64,000 bases of DNA, taken from assembly GCA_003210075.1 (NCBI GenBank), contig QCNR01000002.1, forward strand, positions 19,811-83,810, written 5' to 3'. Positions 47,260 to 56,979 of this stretch are shown here, piece by piece. Every line of letters begins with the position of its first letter. Within the stretch, counting starts at the first letter, position 1. Source of the stretch: Pelagibacteraceae bacterium AG-426-G09 (lineage in GTDB: Bacteria > Pseudomonadota > Alphaproteobacteria > Pelagibacterales > Pelagibacteraceae). The position numbers and the translations under genes are program-made. The notes beneath the pieces are model-generated. The model was given only the letters and a program-made list of their open reading frames with translations. It had not been told where the DNA came from and did no database searches.

Positions 47260-48152
47260 TATTTCAAATATTCCCGTTTTCTGGATAATTTAAATCTTCT
47301 ATAAACTAAAATTATAACTAACAATAAGAAAACTGACCCAATTCTAAATTCTGTTCCAAGAATATAATCTGCAAATTCTTCAAAAATTCCTAATCCCATT
47401 CCTGATAAGGCTACACCAGGTAAATTTCCTAAACCTGCTACAATTACAATCATAAAAGATCTAATTGTATAAGGTAAACCCATATATGGATGAATAGTAA
47501 AAGTTATTGATATTAATGCACCAGCAACACCACATAACGCTGCATTTATTCCAAATGTTGCCGCATAAACTTTTTCCGTGTCTACACCTAAAATCTTTGC
47601 TGCTCGTGCATTTTGGGCAGTAGCTCTAATAGCGCGACCTAGTTTAGATCTTTTCATGTAAATTACTAAACCAACAGCAAAAACTATACTTACTACTGCT
47701 GAAAATATTTTTGAATTTGGCAATGTTACTGAATTATTAAATAACATAGTCGTACCATAGCCTGAATTTGCAAGAACAACATCTGCACCAAATGCAAAGT
47801 TCATTAATTGCATAAATAAAATGCTAATTCCAAAGGTAGCTAAGATTGAGATGAATAAATCTCTATCAACAACTTTATTAATTACTAATTTATAAATTCC
47901 TATTCCGACAAAATACATTATGATTGGAGAAACAATTACTCCCCACCCCGGATGAATTCCATATAAATACATAAAATAAGCAATGTATCCACCAAGTATT
48001 ACTAGATCACCTTGAGCAATATTAATAATATTCATCACGCCCCATTGAAGAGCCATTCCGTATGCTATAAGTGCAAATAATATTCCTAATAATAAACCAT
48101 CAAGCAATGCTTGAACAGTTAACATTGGAACTTGAAAAACTAAAAAATCCAT
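47259..48152 (-). CDS. livH: Branched-chain amino acid ABC permease, LivH type
   Basis: GVMNIINIAQGDLVILGGYIAY, IRATAQNARAAKILGVDTEKVYAATF. Confidence 0.88.
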   Translation of the reverse strand: MDFLVFQVPMLTVQALLDGLLLGILFALIAYGMALQWGVMNIINIAQGDLVILGGYIAYFMYLYGIHPGWGVIVSPIIMYFVGIGIYKLVINKVVDRDLFISILATFGISILFMQLMNFAFGADVVLANSGYGTTMLFNNSVTLPNSKIFSAVVSIVFAVGLVIYMKRSKLGRAIRATAQNARAAKILGVDTEKVYAATFGINAALCGVAGALISITFTIHPYMGLPYTIRSFMIVIVAGLGNLPGVALSGMGLGIFEEFADYILGTEFRIGSVFLLLVIILVYRRFKLSRKREYLK

Positions 48153-48176
48153 CTTTAGATATTACTTGTAAAAAAA

Positions 48177-48202
48177 ATGCCCCCATAGATCTATGGGGGC
48201 AT
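48177..48202 (-). terminator. Terminator between livK-like and livH-like genes
   Basis: Perfect palindrome ATGCCCCCATAGATCTATGGGGGCAT with T7 on the minus strand. Confidence 0.85.
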
Positions 48203-48215
48203 AAGTTAATTATTT

Positions 48216-49454
48216 TTATCTTTCAGACCACTTAGGAATTGGGTGAATTAATTCTGCTGAAGCCCATTTTAATGGAGCTACAACTTTATTTTCACATTTT
48301 CCTGCATCATCACACATTACTTGGAAAAGTACCATAGGCTTATCGACATTCTGACCTCCTGGTGCAAACTTGATATTTCCATAAAATGTTTGCATGTTAG
48401 TTGCTGCAAGTGCATCTCTTACTTTTTTTTGGTCAAAAGAATTAGCTCTTTCAAAAGCATCTTTAAAAACCAATAGTGCAGCTGAAGATTCTGCTGATTG
48501 ATATGGTGGATCATATCCAAATTCTTTTTCAAAATCTGCGGCATATGTCATTCCATCTTTAAAGAAATCATCTTTATAAGTTAGCGTCTTATGCCATTGG
48601 GATGCACATAAAGCATATTGAGAATTCTTACCATGTTGTTTGGAAAGTTTAGCAGCATCACAATGAGTCATTGCTAACATTGGAACATCAACTTTCATTT
48701 CAGCTATTTGCCTAATCGCTGTCAATGCACCTTTGGTATGACCTGAAACCACTAAAACATCAGGCTTAACAGCTTTAACTTTTGCTAAAGTTGCAGCCAT
48801 ATCGTTAAGTTCTTTTGGTAGTTTATCATCTATTACGATTTCAGAACCAGTTCTTTCCGCTGCATCTAAAATACCTAATCTAACATCTTGTGAAAAGGCA
48901 TCTTGCTCAAAAGCTTGAGCAATTCTTACACCTTTGCCTCCATTTAGTTCTACGGCTGTCTCAATAGCTACATCAAGATATAAATTAGCCGGAGCTAAAA
49001 CGGCAAAAAGATATTTATAACCTTTTGTAAACAAAGATCTTGAAGCACCATTTGCTTCTACCATTGGAACTCCATATTTTTCTGTCACAGGTGCAATTGC
49101 TTTAGTTAATCCTGAACTATATGGTCCAAGCATAAACTCAACACCGTCTTGTGAAATTAATCTTTCCGCAAGTTGTGCAGCTCTTTTAGGATTTGATTCA
49201 TCATCATAATAAATAATGTCAAATTTGTAAGTTTTTCCTCCAACTTTAATACCGCCCATGCTGTTAATTCTATCAACGGCCATATTATAACCGTTTTGAG
49301 TATGAACACCATTAGATGAATATTTTCCTGTTAAAGAAATTGCGGCACCTAATATAATCTTATCACCTACTACTTTTGCTAATGAAACAACAGAAGTTGA
49401 AAATAAAATTGCTATCGCAGAAAAAAATGTAATTAAAATGTTTCTTATTTTCAT
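48216..49454 (-). CDS. livK: Branched-chain amino acid type ABC solute-binding protein
   Basis: Signal peptide; KIILGAAISLTGKYSSNGVHTQNGYNMAVDRIN. Confidence 0.88.
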   Translation of the reverse strand: MKIRNILITFFSAIAILFSTSVVSLAKVVGDKIILGAAISLTGKYSSNGVHTQNGYNMAVDRINSMGGIKVGGKTYKFDIIYYDDESNPKRAAQLAERLISQDGVEFMLGPYSSGLTKAIAPVTEKYGVPMVEANGASRSLFTKGYKYLFAVLAPANLYLDVAIETAVELNGGKGVRIAQAFEQDAFSQDVRLGILDAAERTGSEIVIDDKLPKELNDMAATLAKVKAVKPDVLVVSGHTKGALTAIRQIAEMKVDVPMLAMTHCDAAKLSKQHGKNSQYALCASQWHKTLTYKDDFFKDGMTYAADFEKEFGYDPPYQSAESSAALLVFKDAFERANSFDQKKVRDALAATNMQTFYGNIKFAPGGQNVDKPMVLFQVMCDDAGKCENKVVAPLKWASAELIHPIPKWSER

Positions 49455-49545
49455 TTTTTTTTCTCCTCTTAATAAATTTATTAATTAATACATTTAATAT
49501 AAAAATTATTTTTTTTTCAAGTATGCGTAATGTGTAAACAATAAG

Positions 49546-50160
49546 TTAATACTGTTCGGTAACTGCGATAATAATTGCTATAATGATTAATACACACGCT
49601 GAAATTGAATTTATTACCCTAGGGTTTGTTTTTATCCATGATATTAATTTATTTGCAAGTAAAGCGTACCCTACTAAAGAAATAAAATCTAAAAGCATAT
49701 AAGTTAAAATTAAAATAAAAAATTGAATAATAAAATTCCCAGAGAAATCAATAAACTGTGGAAAGATAAATGGAAAAAACATCCAAGCCTTTGGGCTAGT
49801 TCCTGCAACTAGAAAACCGTCTTTAAAAAAGGAAAAAAAACTTTTTGATATAAAATTTTTTGAATTTATTTCCCTTGGTCTACTTTTATAAATATCATAA
49901 GCTAAATAACTTAAATATATTACCCCTATCCATTTAAAAGTTTTTAGAAACAACGGGTTATCAGAAAAAAAAGATCCAATTACAAAAATAACCAAAGTTG
50001 CTTGTATAAAATTCGCAGTTACATCACCTAAGGCAGTCCAAATACAATTTCTTACACCGTAATTCATAGAATAAGAAATAATAACTATTCTTGGAGTGCC
50101 AGGTGTAATGAATAAGAAAATTATAATTTGTAAAAAAAGTATAAAATCTAGGGGAAGCAT
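49546..50160 (-). CDS. LysE/RhtB family translocator
   Basis: FLFITPGTPRIVIISYSMNYG N-terminus; multi-TM, 204 aa. Confidence 0.8.
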   Translation of the reverse strand: MLPLDFILFLQIIIFLFITPGTPRIVIISYSMNYGVRNCIWTALGDVTANFIQATLVIFVIGSFFSDNPLFLKTFKWIGVIYLSYLAYDIYKSRPREINSKNFISKSFFSFFKDGFLVAGTSPKAWMFFPFIFPQFIDFSGNFIIQFFILILTYMLLDFISLVGYALLANKLISWIKTNPRVINSISACVLIIIAIIIAVTEQY

Positions 50161-50167
50161 TTTTCAC

Positions 50168-50216
50168 AGATAGTCCTAATTAACCGGGAGCTAAAAATGG
50201 CTTAGTAGGACTATCT
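50168..50216 (-). promoter_or_regulatory. Perfect 11-bp inverted-repeat hairpin in leader of LysE-family gene
   Basis: AGATAGTCCTA (50168-50178) / TAGGACTATCT (50206-50216), 27-nt loop; 7 nt upstream of the ATG. Confidence 0.6.
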
Positions 50217-50282
50217 ATAAATCATAATAACACAATATTATAAAATTTGCATTATTGATTTTTTTAAGATTTATTGAATTTT

Positions 50283-50576
50283 ATGAAAAAATCTAAGACC
50301 CCAGAGACCCGCGTCAAAAATCCAGAGCCAAATAATAAGAGTCCCGATTGGGTGATTTGGGCTGCCTGGGCAGACCGAATTACTTTTGAGGAAATCAAGA
50401 AAAAAACTGGAAAGTCAGAATCTGATGTTATTAAAATAATGAGAAGGAGTCTCAAGCCGTCATCATTTAGACTTTGGAGAGAGAGAGCAAAAAGAAAAAG
50501 TATAAAGCATCGAAAAAAATTTATTTTACAAAGGAAAAATCTAAGAAAAAAAATTAATAAAAACGATTTTATTTAA
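50283..50576 (+). CDS. TIGR03643/DUF2805-like small protein
   Basis: SPDWVIWAAWADRITFEEIKKKTGKSESDVIKIMRRSLKPSSFRLWRERA; ATG at 50283 preferred over the TTG at 50274. Confidence 0.75.
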   Translation: MKKSKTPETRVKNPEPNNKSPDWVIWAAWADRITFEEIKKKTGKSESDVIKIMRRSLKPSSFRLWRERAKRKSIKHRKKFILQRKNLRKKINKNDFI

Positions 50577-51099
50577 TAGAGTTTAACCAAGAAATAAATT
50601 TTTTGTCTGAAAAATCTAAACTTCCAGAAATTCTTGCAATCATTTCTTTATTTTTATTAAAAATAATAGTTGTAGGAACACCTCTTAATGCAAATACTTT
50701 AACTAATTTTAATCCTTCATCAAAATATGTATTTAAATTTTTAATATTTAGCTCTTTATAAAATTTATCAGTATTAATAAGATTTTTTTCCTCCATATTT
50801 ATTGGAAAAATAAAAATTCCTTCTTTTGCTTGAAGTTTGTCTAAAGATGGCATTTCATCTCTGCAAGGAGCACACCAAGTTGCCCAAAAATTTAATATAT
50901 AAATTTGATCGGTGTTAATTAAATTTAAGTCTAATTTATTACCGTTTCTATCTTGAAAAATAATTTCTTTATAAATTTTTGGTTTTTCTAGAACTAAAAT
51001 GTTTTTAAATGGTGGTTTTTCTTTACTTAATGCGACATTGAAGAATAAAATATTAAGTATTATTAAATAGTTTATTAATTTCATAAATTTTAATAGCAC
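50569..51099 (-). CDS. TlpA/ResA-like thiol-disulfide oxidoreductase
   Basis: Signal peptide; NFWATWCAPCRDEMPSL. Confidence 0.85.
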   Translation of the reverse strand: MLLKFMKLINYLIILNILFFNVALSKEKPPFKNILVLEKPKIYKEIIFQDRNGNKLDLNLINTDQIYILNFWATWCAPCRDEMPSLDKLQAKEGIFIFPINMEEKNLINTDKFYKELNIKNLNTYFDEGLKLVKVFALRGVPTTIIFNKNKEMIARISGSLDFSDKKFISWLNSIK

Positions 51100-51152
51100 T
51101 AATAAGATAAAAATATAGTGGAAAAAAAATATTTTATAATTTTATAAGTTAC

Positions 51153-51407
51153 ATGAAAACTATTACAGTTTATTCAGGCCCATTGTGTAATTTTTGTGAG
51201 GCAGCAAAAAGATTATTAGCAAGAAATAACCTATCATATAAAGAAATAGATATATCAAAAGAGATTGGATTAAGAGATGAAATGATAAAAAAAGCCAATG
51301 GTATGAGAACTATTCCCCAAATATTTTTTGATGATCATCATGTTGGTGGTTATGTTGAATTAAGAGAGCTTGAAAAAAATGGAGAGCTTAATAATCTTCT
51401 TAAATAA
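51153..51407 (+). CDS. grxC: Glutaredoxin 3
   Basis: 84 aa; SGPLCNFCEAAKRLL, GMRTIPQIFFDDHHVGGYVEL. Confidence 0.9.
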   Translation: MKTITVYSGPLCNFCEAAKRLLARNNLSYKEIDISKEIGLRDEMIKKANGMRTIPQIFFDDHHVGGYVELRELEKNGELNNLLK

Positions 51408-51779
51408 CTAATTCTTTGGTTTAAAAATTAAGCACACACCGTTGTTACAATATCTTTTGCCAGTAGGTTTAGGCCCGTCGTCAAATATATGGCCATGATG
51501 ACCACCACAATTTTTGCAATGATATTCTGTTCTTGCATAACCTAATAAATAATCTGTTTTAGTTTCAAATACTTTAGGTAAGGATTGATAAAAAGATGGC
51601 CATCCAGATCCACTTTCATATTTAGTATTTGACTCAAATAGTTTTGCATCACAATTTGCACAATAATACGAGCCTTCCCGTTTCTCATGATTTAATTCAC
51701 TAGTACCAGGTGGTTCTGTGCCTTCCTCAAAAAAAACTAGTTTTTGTTCTGGAGTTAAATTTGGATTTTTTTTAGTCAT
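51408..51779 (-). CDS. msrB: Peptide methionine-(R)-S-oxide reductase
   Basis: YYCANCDAKLFES, GSGWPSFYQ, GYARTEYHCKNCGGHHGHIFDDGP. Confidence 0.93.
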   Translation of the reverse strand: MTKKNPNLTPEQKLVFFEEGTEPPGTSELNHEKREGSYYCANCDAKLFESNTKYESGSGWPSFYQSLPKVFETKTDYLLGYARTEYHCKNCGGHHGHIFDDGPKPTGKRYCNNGVCLIFKPKN

Positions 51780-51783
51780 AAAA

Positions 51784-52677
51784 TTATATTATTTCAGCAC
51801 ATGATTTATGCAACATAGAATGTAATTCAATTAATTTATTAAAATCTTTATTATATCCTCCTCCTAATACTCCACATAAGGGTACTCTTTTTTGATAAAA
51901 ATTATTAATTACAATTTGGTCTCTAGTTTTTATTCCTTCATCAGTGATTTTCAATTTTCCTAATCTATCTTCATGATGAATATCAACTCCTGCTATGTAG
52001 TATACAAAATCAAAATTTTCTTCATTCAAATAAAATATATATTTCTTTAAAATTTCTAGATATTTTTTATCCTCAAGATTATCCTCTAATTCTACATCTA
52101 GATCACTTTGTGTCTTTTTTGCTGGATAGTTAGATTTACAATGCATGCTAAAAGTAAAAACAGAATTATCATCCTTAAAAATGTCTGCAGTTCCATTCCC
52201 TTGATGAACATCCAAATCTAAAATTAATATTTTTCTTGCGTATCCTTTATTTTGTAAATATCTAGCACCGACAGCAACATCATTAAAAACACAAAAACCT
52301 GCACCTTCGTTATAACTTGCATGGTGACTTCCTCCAGCTGTATTACATGCAAGCCCTGAATTGATTGCAAGTTTACTGGCAAGAACTGTACCACCTGTTG
52401 CAACAAATGATCGTTGAACAACACTATCATTTAATGGAAATCCAATTTTCTTTTGACTTGAATGATCTAAAGTTTTGTTTTGAACACTTGTGATGTAATC
52501 TTTAGAATGAGCCCGATTTAATGTTTCAAAAGAACATGGTTTTGGCACAAAAAACTTTTTTACAATATTTTTTTCCTTAAGATGATTAGCTAATTTGCCA
52601 AATTTTTTTATAGGAAATTTACTGTCTTCATTTATTTGAGCAACATACTTGGGATGGTTGACTATTGGTAACTCCAT
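51784..52677 (-). CDS. Histone deacetylase/AcuC superfamily protein
   Basis: GGSHHASYNEGAGFCVFNDVAVGA, LDLDVHQGNGTADIF, GVLGGGYNKD. Confidence 0.88.
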   Translation of the reverse strand: MELPIVNHPKYVAQINEDSKFPIKKFGKLANHLKEKNIVKKFFVPKPCSFETLNRAHSKDYITSVQNKTLDHSSQKKIGFPLNDSVVQRSFVATGGTVLASKLAINSGLACNTAGGSHHASYNEGAGFCVFNDVAVGARYLQNKGYARKILILDLDVHQGNGTADIFKDDNSVFTFSMHCKSNYPAKKTQSDLDVELEDNLEDKKYLEILKKYIFYLNEENFDFVYYIAGVDIHHEDRLGKLKITDEGIKTRDQIVINNFYQKRVPLCGVLGGGYNKDFNKLIELHSMLHKSCAEII

Positions 52678-53630
52678 TAATTTTCTATTAATCTAATTGG
52701 TTGACCTTGAATACAAGCCTCTAGATTTTCTATCATTTGTGTATAAAAAATTGAATAGTTTTCTGCTGTTACATAACCAATATGCGGAAGTATTAAAGCG
52801 TTTTGAACAAATCTTAATTTATGTCCTTCAGGTAAAGGTTCTTTTTCATAAACGTCAACTCCAGCACCTGCGATTACATTTGTTGATAGTGCAATAATTA
52901 GATCGTCTTCGTTAACAATTGGTCCGCGAGATGTATTTATTAAGAAAGATGTTTTTTTCATTTTATCAAATTCTTTTATAGTAATACAATCTTTATATCT
53001 TTCCCCTCCTTGAACATGTATTGAAATGAAATCTGAGTTTTTAATTAAATCTTCTTTAGAAGATGGCAAAACATCTAACTCGGTACATTTGTTTAAATCT
53101 AAATTTTCACTCCATGCTATAACTTGCATTCCAAATGCTTTTGCTATTTTTGAAACTTGAGAACCTACTCTACCTAATCCTATTAAACCTAATACTTTTC
53201 CCTTTAGCTCTATTCCAACAGTTGTTTGCCAATAACCTTGATACATATTATCTATTTCTGTTTTAAAATTTCTAGCCAATCCCAATATTAATGCCCATGT
53301 TAGTTCACATGTTGGATTAATGTTTATATCAGTTCCACAAACGATAATATTATTTTTTTTTGCAGTATTTAAGTCTATCGCTTTATTCCTCATTCCGCTG
53401 GTAATGATATATTTTAAACTTTTAAGACCATTAATTAGATTTGACGTAATCTTTGTTCTTTCTCTCATAATTAATAAAGCTTCAAAATCTTTTAATTGCT
53501 CTATAGCATCATTTTCATCTGTAAATGGTTCACTAAAAACCTTAATTTCATATTTTCCAGATAATTTTTTTAGATCTACGAATTCTTGTGAAACATTTTG
53601 GTAATCATCTAATATTGCAACTTTAAACAT
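52677..53630 (-). CDS. D-2-hydroxyacid dehydrogenase family protein
   Basis: GKVLGLIGLGRVGSQVSKIAKAFGMQVIAW, NTSRGPIVNEDDL, PHIGYVT. Confidence 0.88.
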   Translation of the reverse strand: MFKVAILDDYQNVSQEFVDLKKLSGKYEIKVFSEPFTDENDAIEQLKDFEALLIMRERTKITSNLINGLKSLKYIITSGMRNKAIDLNTAKKNNIIVCGTDININPTCELTWALILGLARNFKTEIDNMYQGYWQTTVGIELKGKVLGLIGLGRVGSQVSKIAKAFGMQVIAWSENLDLNKCTELDVLPSSKEDLIKNSDFISIHVQGGERYKDCITIKEFDKMKKTSFLINTSRGPIVNEDDLIIALSTNVIAGAGVDVYEKEPLPEGHKLRFVQNALILPHIGYVTAENYSIFYTQMIENLEACIQGQPIRLIEN

Positions 53631-54525
53631 TTTTTTTTATTTTTTTATTTGAAAGTGTTATACCTGCAATAATAAATATTGCTCCTAGTAAATGATAAAT
53701 CATAAATTTTTCATCAAAAAGAAAAATTGCCATTATCGAACCAAATACCGGCATTAAATGTAAAAAAACACCTGCTCTATTTGCTCCAATAATTCCGATT
53801 CCTTTAATCCAAAAAAAAAACGAAGCTAAACCGGGAAATAAAACAACATATGACAAAGTTAAAATAAATGGTTTATCTAATATAATTTGATTACCTAAAT
53901 TCATTTCTAAAATATAAATTGGTATCAAAAATACCAATCCAGATATAATTACTACTTCAAGTAATGTAATTTGAGTAATTTCGTATTTTTTTTTTTTAAG
54001 TAATGCAGAATAAAGAGCCCAGGAAAACATTCCTATTGCCATTATTAAATCCCCTCTATTGAAAGCTAGATTTTTTATTACTTCTAAGTCTGTTTTGGTT
54101 ATAATAAATAGAACGCCTAAAAGAGATAAAATCACTCCAAAAATTTGAAACTTATTTGTTTTTTCAATACCTAAAATAGAAGATATAAACATTATCCATA
54201 CTGGAATAGTAGAAATCATTAATACACCGCTTATTACTTGCATGTAATATAAAGAATAATAAACTGTTGAATTAAAAATAGTTATACTTGTTATTCCTAA
54301 AATAATAAAAAAACCAATGTTGTGTAAAATATAATTTTTTTTTGATAAGATCTCTTTGAAAGTAAACGGAAATAAGATCAATCCAGCAAACAACCATCTA
54401 TAAAAATTTAATGAAAATGGTGGGATTTCATAAATGCTAGCTGCTTTTCCAACAATAAAATTTCCTGACCAAAAAAGCGTAGTTAAAACTAATAAAATAT
54501 AAGCTAAGTTATTTTTATTCGTCAC
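53623..54525 (-). CDS. EamA/DMT family transporter
   Basis: 300-aa ten-TM-like protein; TTLFWSGNFIVGKAA. Confidence 0.8.
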   Translation of the reverse strand: MTNKNNLAYILLVLTTLFWSGNFIVGKAASIYEIPPFSLNFYRWLFAGLILFPFTFKEILSKKNYILHNIGFFIILGITSITIFNSTVYYSLYYMQVISGVLMISTIPVWIMFISSILGIEKTNKFQIFGVILSLLGVLFIITKTDLEVIKNLAFNRGDLIMAIGMFSWALYSALLKKKKYEITQITLLEVVIISGLVFLIPIYILEMNLGNQIILDKPFILTLSYVVLFPGLASFFFWIKGIGIIGANRAGVFLHLMPVFGSIMAIFLFDEKFMIYHLLGAIFIIAGITLSNKKIKKNV

Positions 54526-54529
54526 AAAA

Positions 54530-55777
54530 TTAAGAAAATCTTATTGAGCTATAAGGTTGTAAATCTAAATTTGTTTTTTCGTTTGAAATCATTTTTGATA
54601 TTATTTTGCCTGAAATTGCACCCAATGTCCAGCCAAGATGATGATGACCAAATGAATAGTATACATTTTCATAATTTTTAGAAGGTCCAATTACAGGTAA
54701 AAAGTCTGGCAAAGTTGGTCGAAAACCCAACCACTCATCTTCATGGTCCTCTTCTTCAGGTATTCCATTAATCATATCTTTTGCATTTAAAATCAAATTC
54801 TTAACTCTAGATTTTGATAATGGATTATTTAATCCACCAAACTCAACTGTTCCAACAACTCTTAAACCCTGCTCCATTGGAGTTATTCCAAACCCTCTAT
54901 CTGACCAAACTACTGGTCTTGATAACAAATTTTCATAATTTTTAAAATGAACATGGTAGCCTCTTTCTGTATCTAAAGGAATATTTTCATGCAATTGGTC
55001 GGTTAATCTTTTAGAAAAAGCTCCACAAGCTATAATTAATTTATCGAATAAGAAACGTTGAGCTTCAGATCTTAAAACTGGCTTTTTTTCATCAAAATCT
55101 AAGTCTTGAATATTTAATTTTAAAAATTTTCCATTATTGTTTATAAAGCTTTCAAATAATTTTATTAGTATTTTTTTTGGATTTCTTGCATGTCTTGCGT
55201 ATTTGTAAAAAACACCACCATGATAAAATGGTTTTATATTTGGTTCAAGATCATGAATATCTTTGGTAGATAATATTTGTTGATCGATCCCTAATTCTTT
55301 TCTTATATTAATTTCAAGGTCTCTACTTTTAAGTCCTTTTTTTTCCCATACATAAATGATACCTTTATTAACTATTAGATCATCTAAAACTATATCTTCA
55401 AATAATTCATCAAAAGCATCTAGGGATAAACTAAGAATTTGATGCATATATTTTGCTGTATGCATCATTTTGGTTTTTGATGAATTAAAAATAAATTTTG
55501 TAAACCAGGGTATCATTTTAGGAATATAATTCCATTTTAGTGCAAGTGGGCCACGATTACTTAAAAGCATAGCGGGGACATCAGCCAAAATATCAGTTCT
55601 ATTTAATTGAAGTGATGCATAAGGTGAGAAATGTCCAGCATTGCCGTATGAGGCAGCGTTTCCCGGTTCATCTCTATCGAATAAAGTTACATTAAATCCT
55701 TTTTTCTGAAGAAATATCGCTGTACAAACTCCCTGTATGCCTGCTCCGACAATACCAATCCTCTCTTTTCTTTGCAT
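54530..55777 (-). CDS. dadA: FAD-dependent D-amino-acid dehydrogenase-like oxidoreductase
   Basis: IGIVGAGIQGVCTAIFLQKKGFNVTLFDRDEPGNAASYGNAG; GFRPTLPDFLPVIGPS. Confidence 0.8.
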   Translation of the reverse strand: MQRKERIGIVGAGIQGVCTAIFLQKKGFNVTLFDRDEPGNAASYGNAGHFSPYASLQLNRTDILADVPAMLLSNRGPLALKWNYIPKMIPWFTKFIFNSSKTKMMHTAKYMHQILSLSLDAFDELFEDIVLDDLIVNKGIIYVWEKKGLKSRDLEINIRKELGIDQQILSTKDIHDLEPNIKPFYHGGVFYKYARHARNPKKILIKLFESFINNNGKFLKLNIQDLDFDEKKPVLRSEAQRFLFDKLIIACGAFSKRLTDQLHENIPLDTERGYHVHFKNYENLLSRPVVWSDRGFGITPMEQGLRVVGTVEFGGLNNPLSKSRVKNLILNAKDMINGIPEEEDHEDEWLGFRPTLPDFLPVIGPSKNYENVYYSFGHHHLGWTLGAISGKIISKMISNEKTNLDLQPYSSIRFS

Positions 55778-55854
55778 GTTATAATCTATTAAAATTCAAT
55801 TATTTGTATCAGGTGACAAATTGATCCTGTATGCCATTAAAATTGACAGTTATA

Positions 55855-56979
55855 TTAATTAATTATTTCTCTTGAATATATTCTGGTACTCATGACAATT
55901 CCAAGTGCAATCATCATTGATAACATTGATGATCCACCATATGACATGATTGGAAGAGGTGAACCTACTATAGGTAGCATTCCTAAAACCATCAACATGT
56001 TTACAGAAATATAAAAAAACATTGAAATTGCAAATCCATAACAAAAAAATTTACCAAAGTAATTCCTAGAATTTGAACCAATAACTAAAATTCGAAAAAT
56101 TATAAATGCATATAGAATTAAAAGCAAAACAGATCCAACGAAACCAAATTCCTCTGAAAACAATGTAAAAATAAAGTCTGTATGTTTTTCCGGCAAAAAA
56201 TCTAAATAACCCTGGGTGCCTTTTAAGAAACCTTTGCCAGTTAGCCCCCCTGATCCAACTGCAATTTTTGATTGAATAATTTGGTAGCCAGCACCTAAAG
56301 GATCTCTGTCTGGATTAACAAATGTCAAAATTCTTAATTTTTGATACGGTTTTAACATTGAAATCACAAACGGAAATGAAATAACCAAACCCAAGAAAGA
56401 ATATATTATATATTTTATATTAATTCCTGCTAACCAGATAACTGCGATACCACTTAAAGCAATTAAAACAGATGTTCCTAAATCAGGCTGACTTAAAACT
56501 AATAAAATAGGAACAATTAATATTATAAAAGGAATTATGAACTTTTTAATAGTGTTTACAGCATCTGGTTGAACCCTATGATAATATCTGGCAAGGAAAA
56601 TAATTATTGCAATCTTCATTAATTCAGATGGCTGAAGATTTATAAAATATAAGTTAATCCATCTTTGAGATCCTTGAACAGTTGTTCCAAAAAAAGTTGC
56701 ACCGATAAGTAATAACAAAACTAATATATAGAAAATGATACTAAGTGAATAATAATATTTTATATTAATAAATGACATAAGCATCATTAAACTAAAAAAT
56801 ATTCCAAATCTTAAAGCATGATTAAAGCTATGATAAAAATTTCCATCACTTATATCAGTAGAATACATTGCTATTATACTTATCAAGCCCAAAAGAATTA
56901 TCGAAATTAACAAAAAAAAATCGATAGATTTTACTTTCTGAAAAAAAGATACTTCTCCAAATGTACTATAGTTTTTCAT
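55855..56979 (-). CDS. rodA: Rod-shape determining SEDS protein
   Basis: ARYYHRVQPDA, SQPDLGTSVLIALSGIAVIWLAG, LPEKHTDFIFTLFSEEFGF. Confidence 0.9.
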   Translation of the reverse strand: MKNYSTFGEVSFFQKVKSIDFFLLISIILLGLISIIAMYSTDISDGNFYHSFNHALRFGIFFSLMMLMSFINIKYYYSLSIIFYILVLLLLIGATFFGTTVQGSQRWINLYFINLQPSELMKIAIIIFLARYYHRVQPDAVNTIKKFIIPFIILIVPILLVLSQPDLGTSVLIALSGIAVIWLAGINIKYIIYSFLGLVISFPFVISMLKPYQKLRILTFVNPDRDPLGAGYQIIQSKIAVGSGGLTGKGFLKGTQGYLDFLPEKHTDFIFTLFSEEFGFVGSVLLLILYAFIIFRILVIGSNSRNYFGKFFCYGFAISMFFYISVNMLMVLGMLPIVGSPLPIMSYGGSSMLSMMIALGIVMSTRIYSREIIN

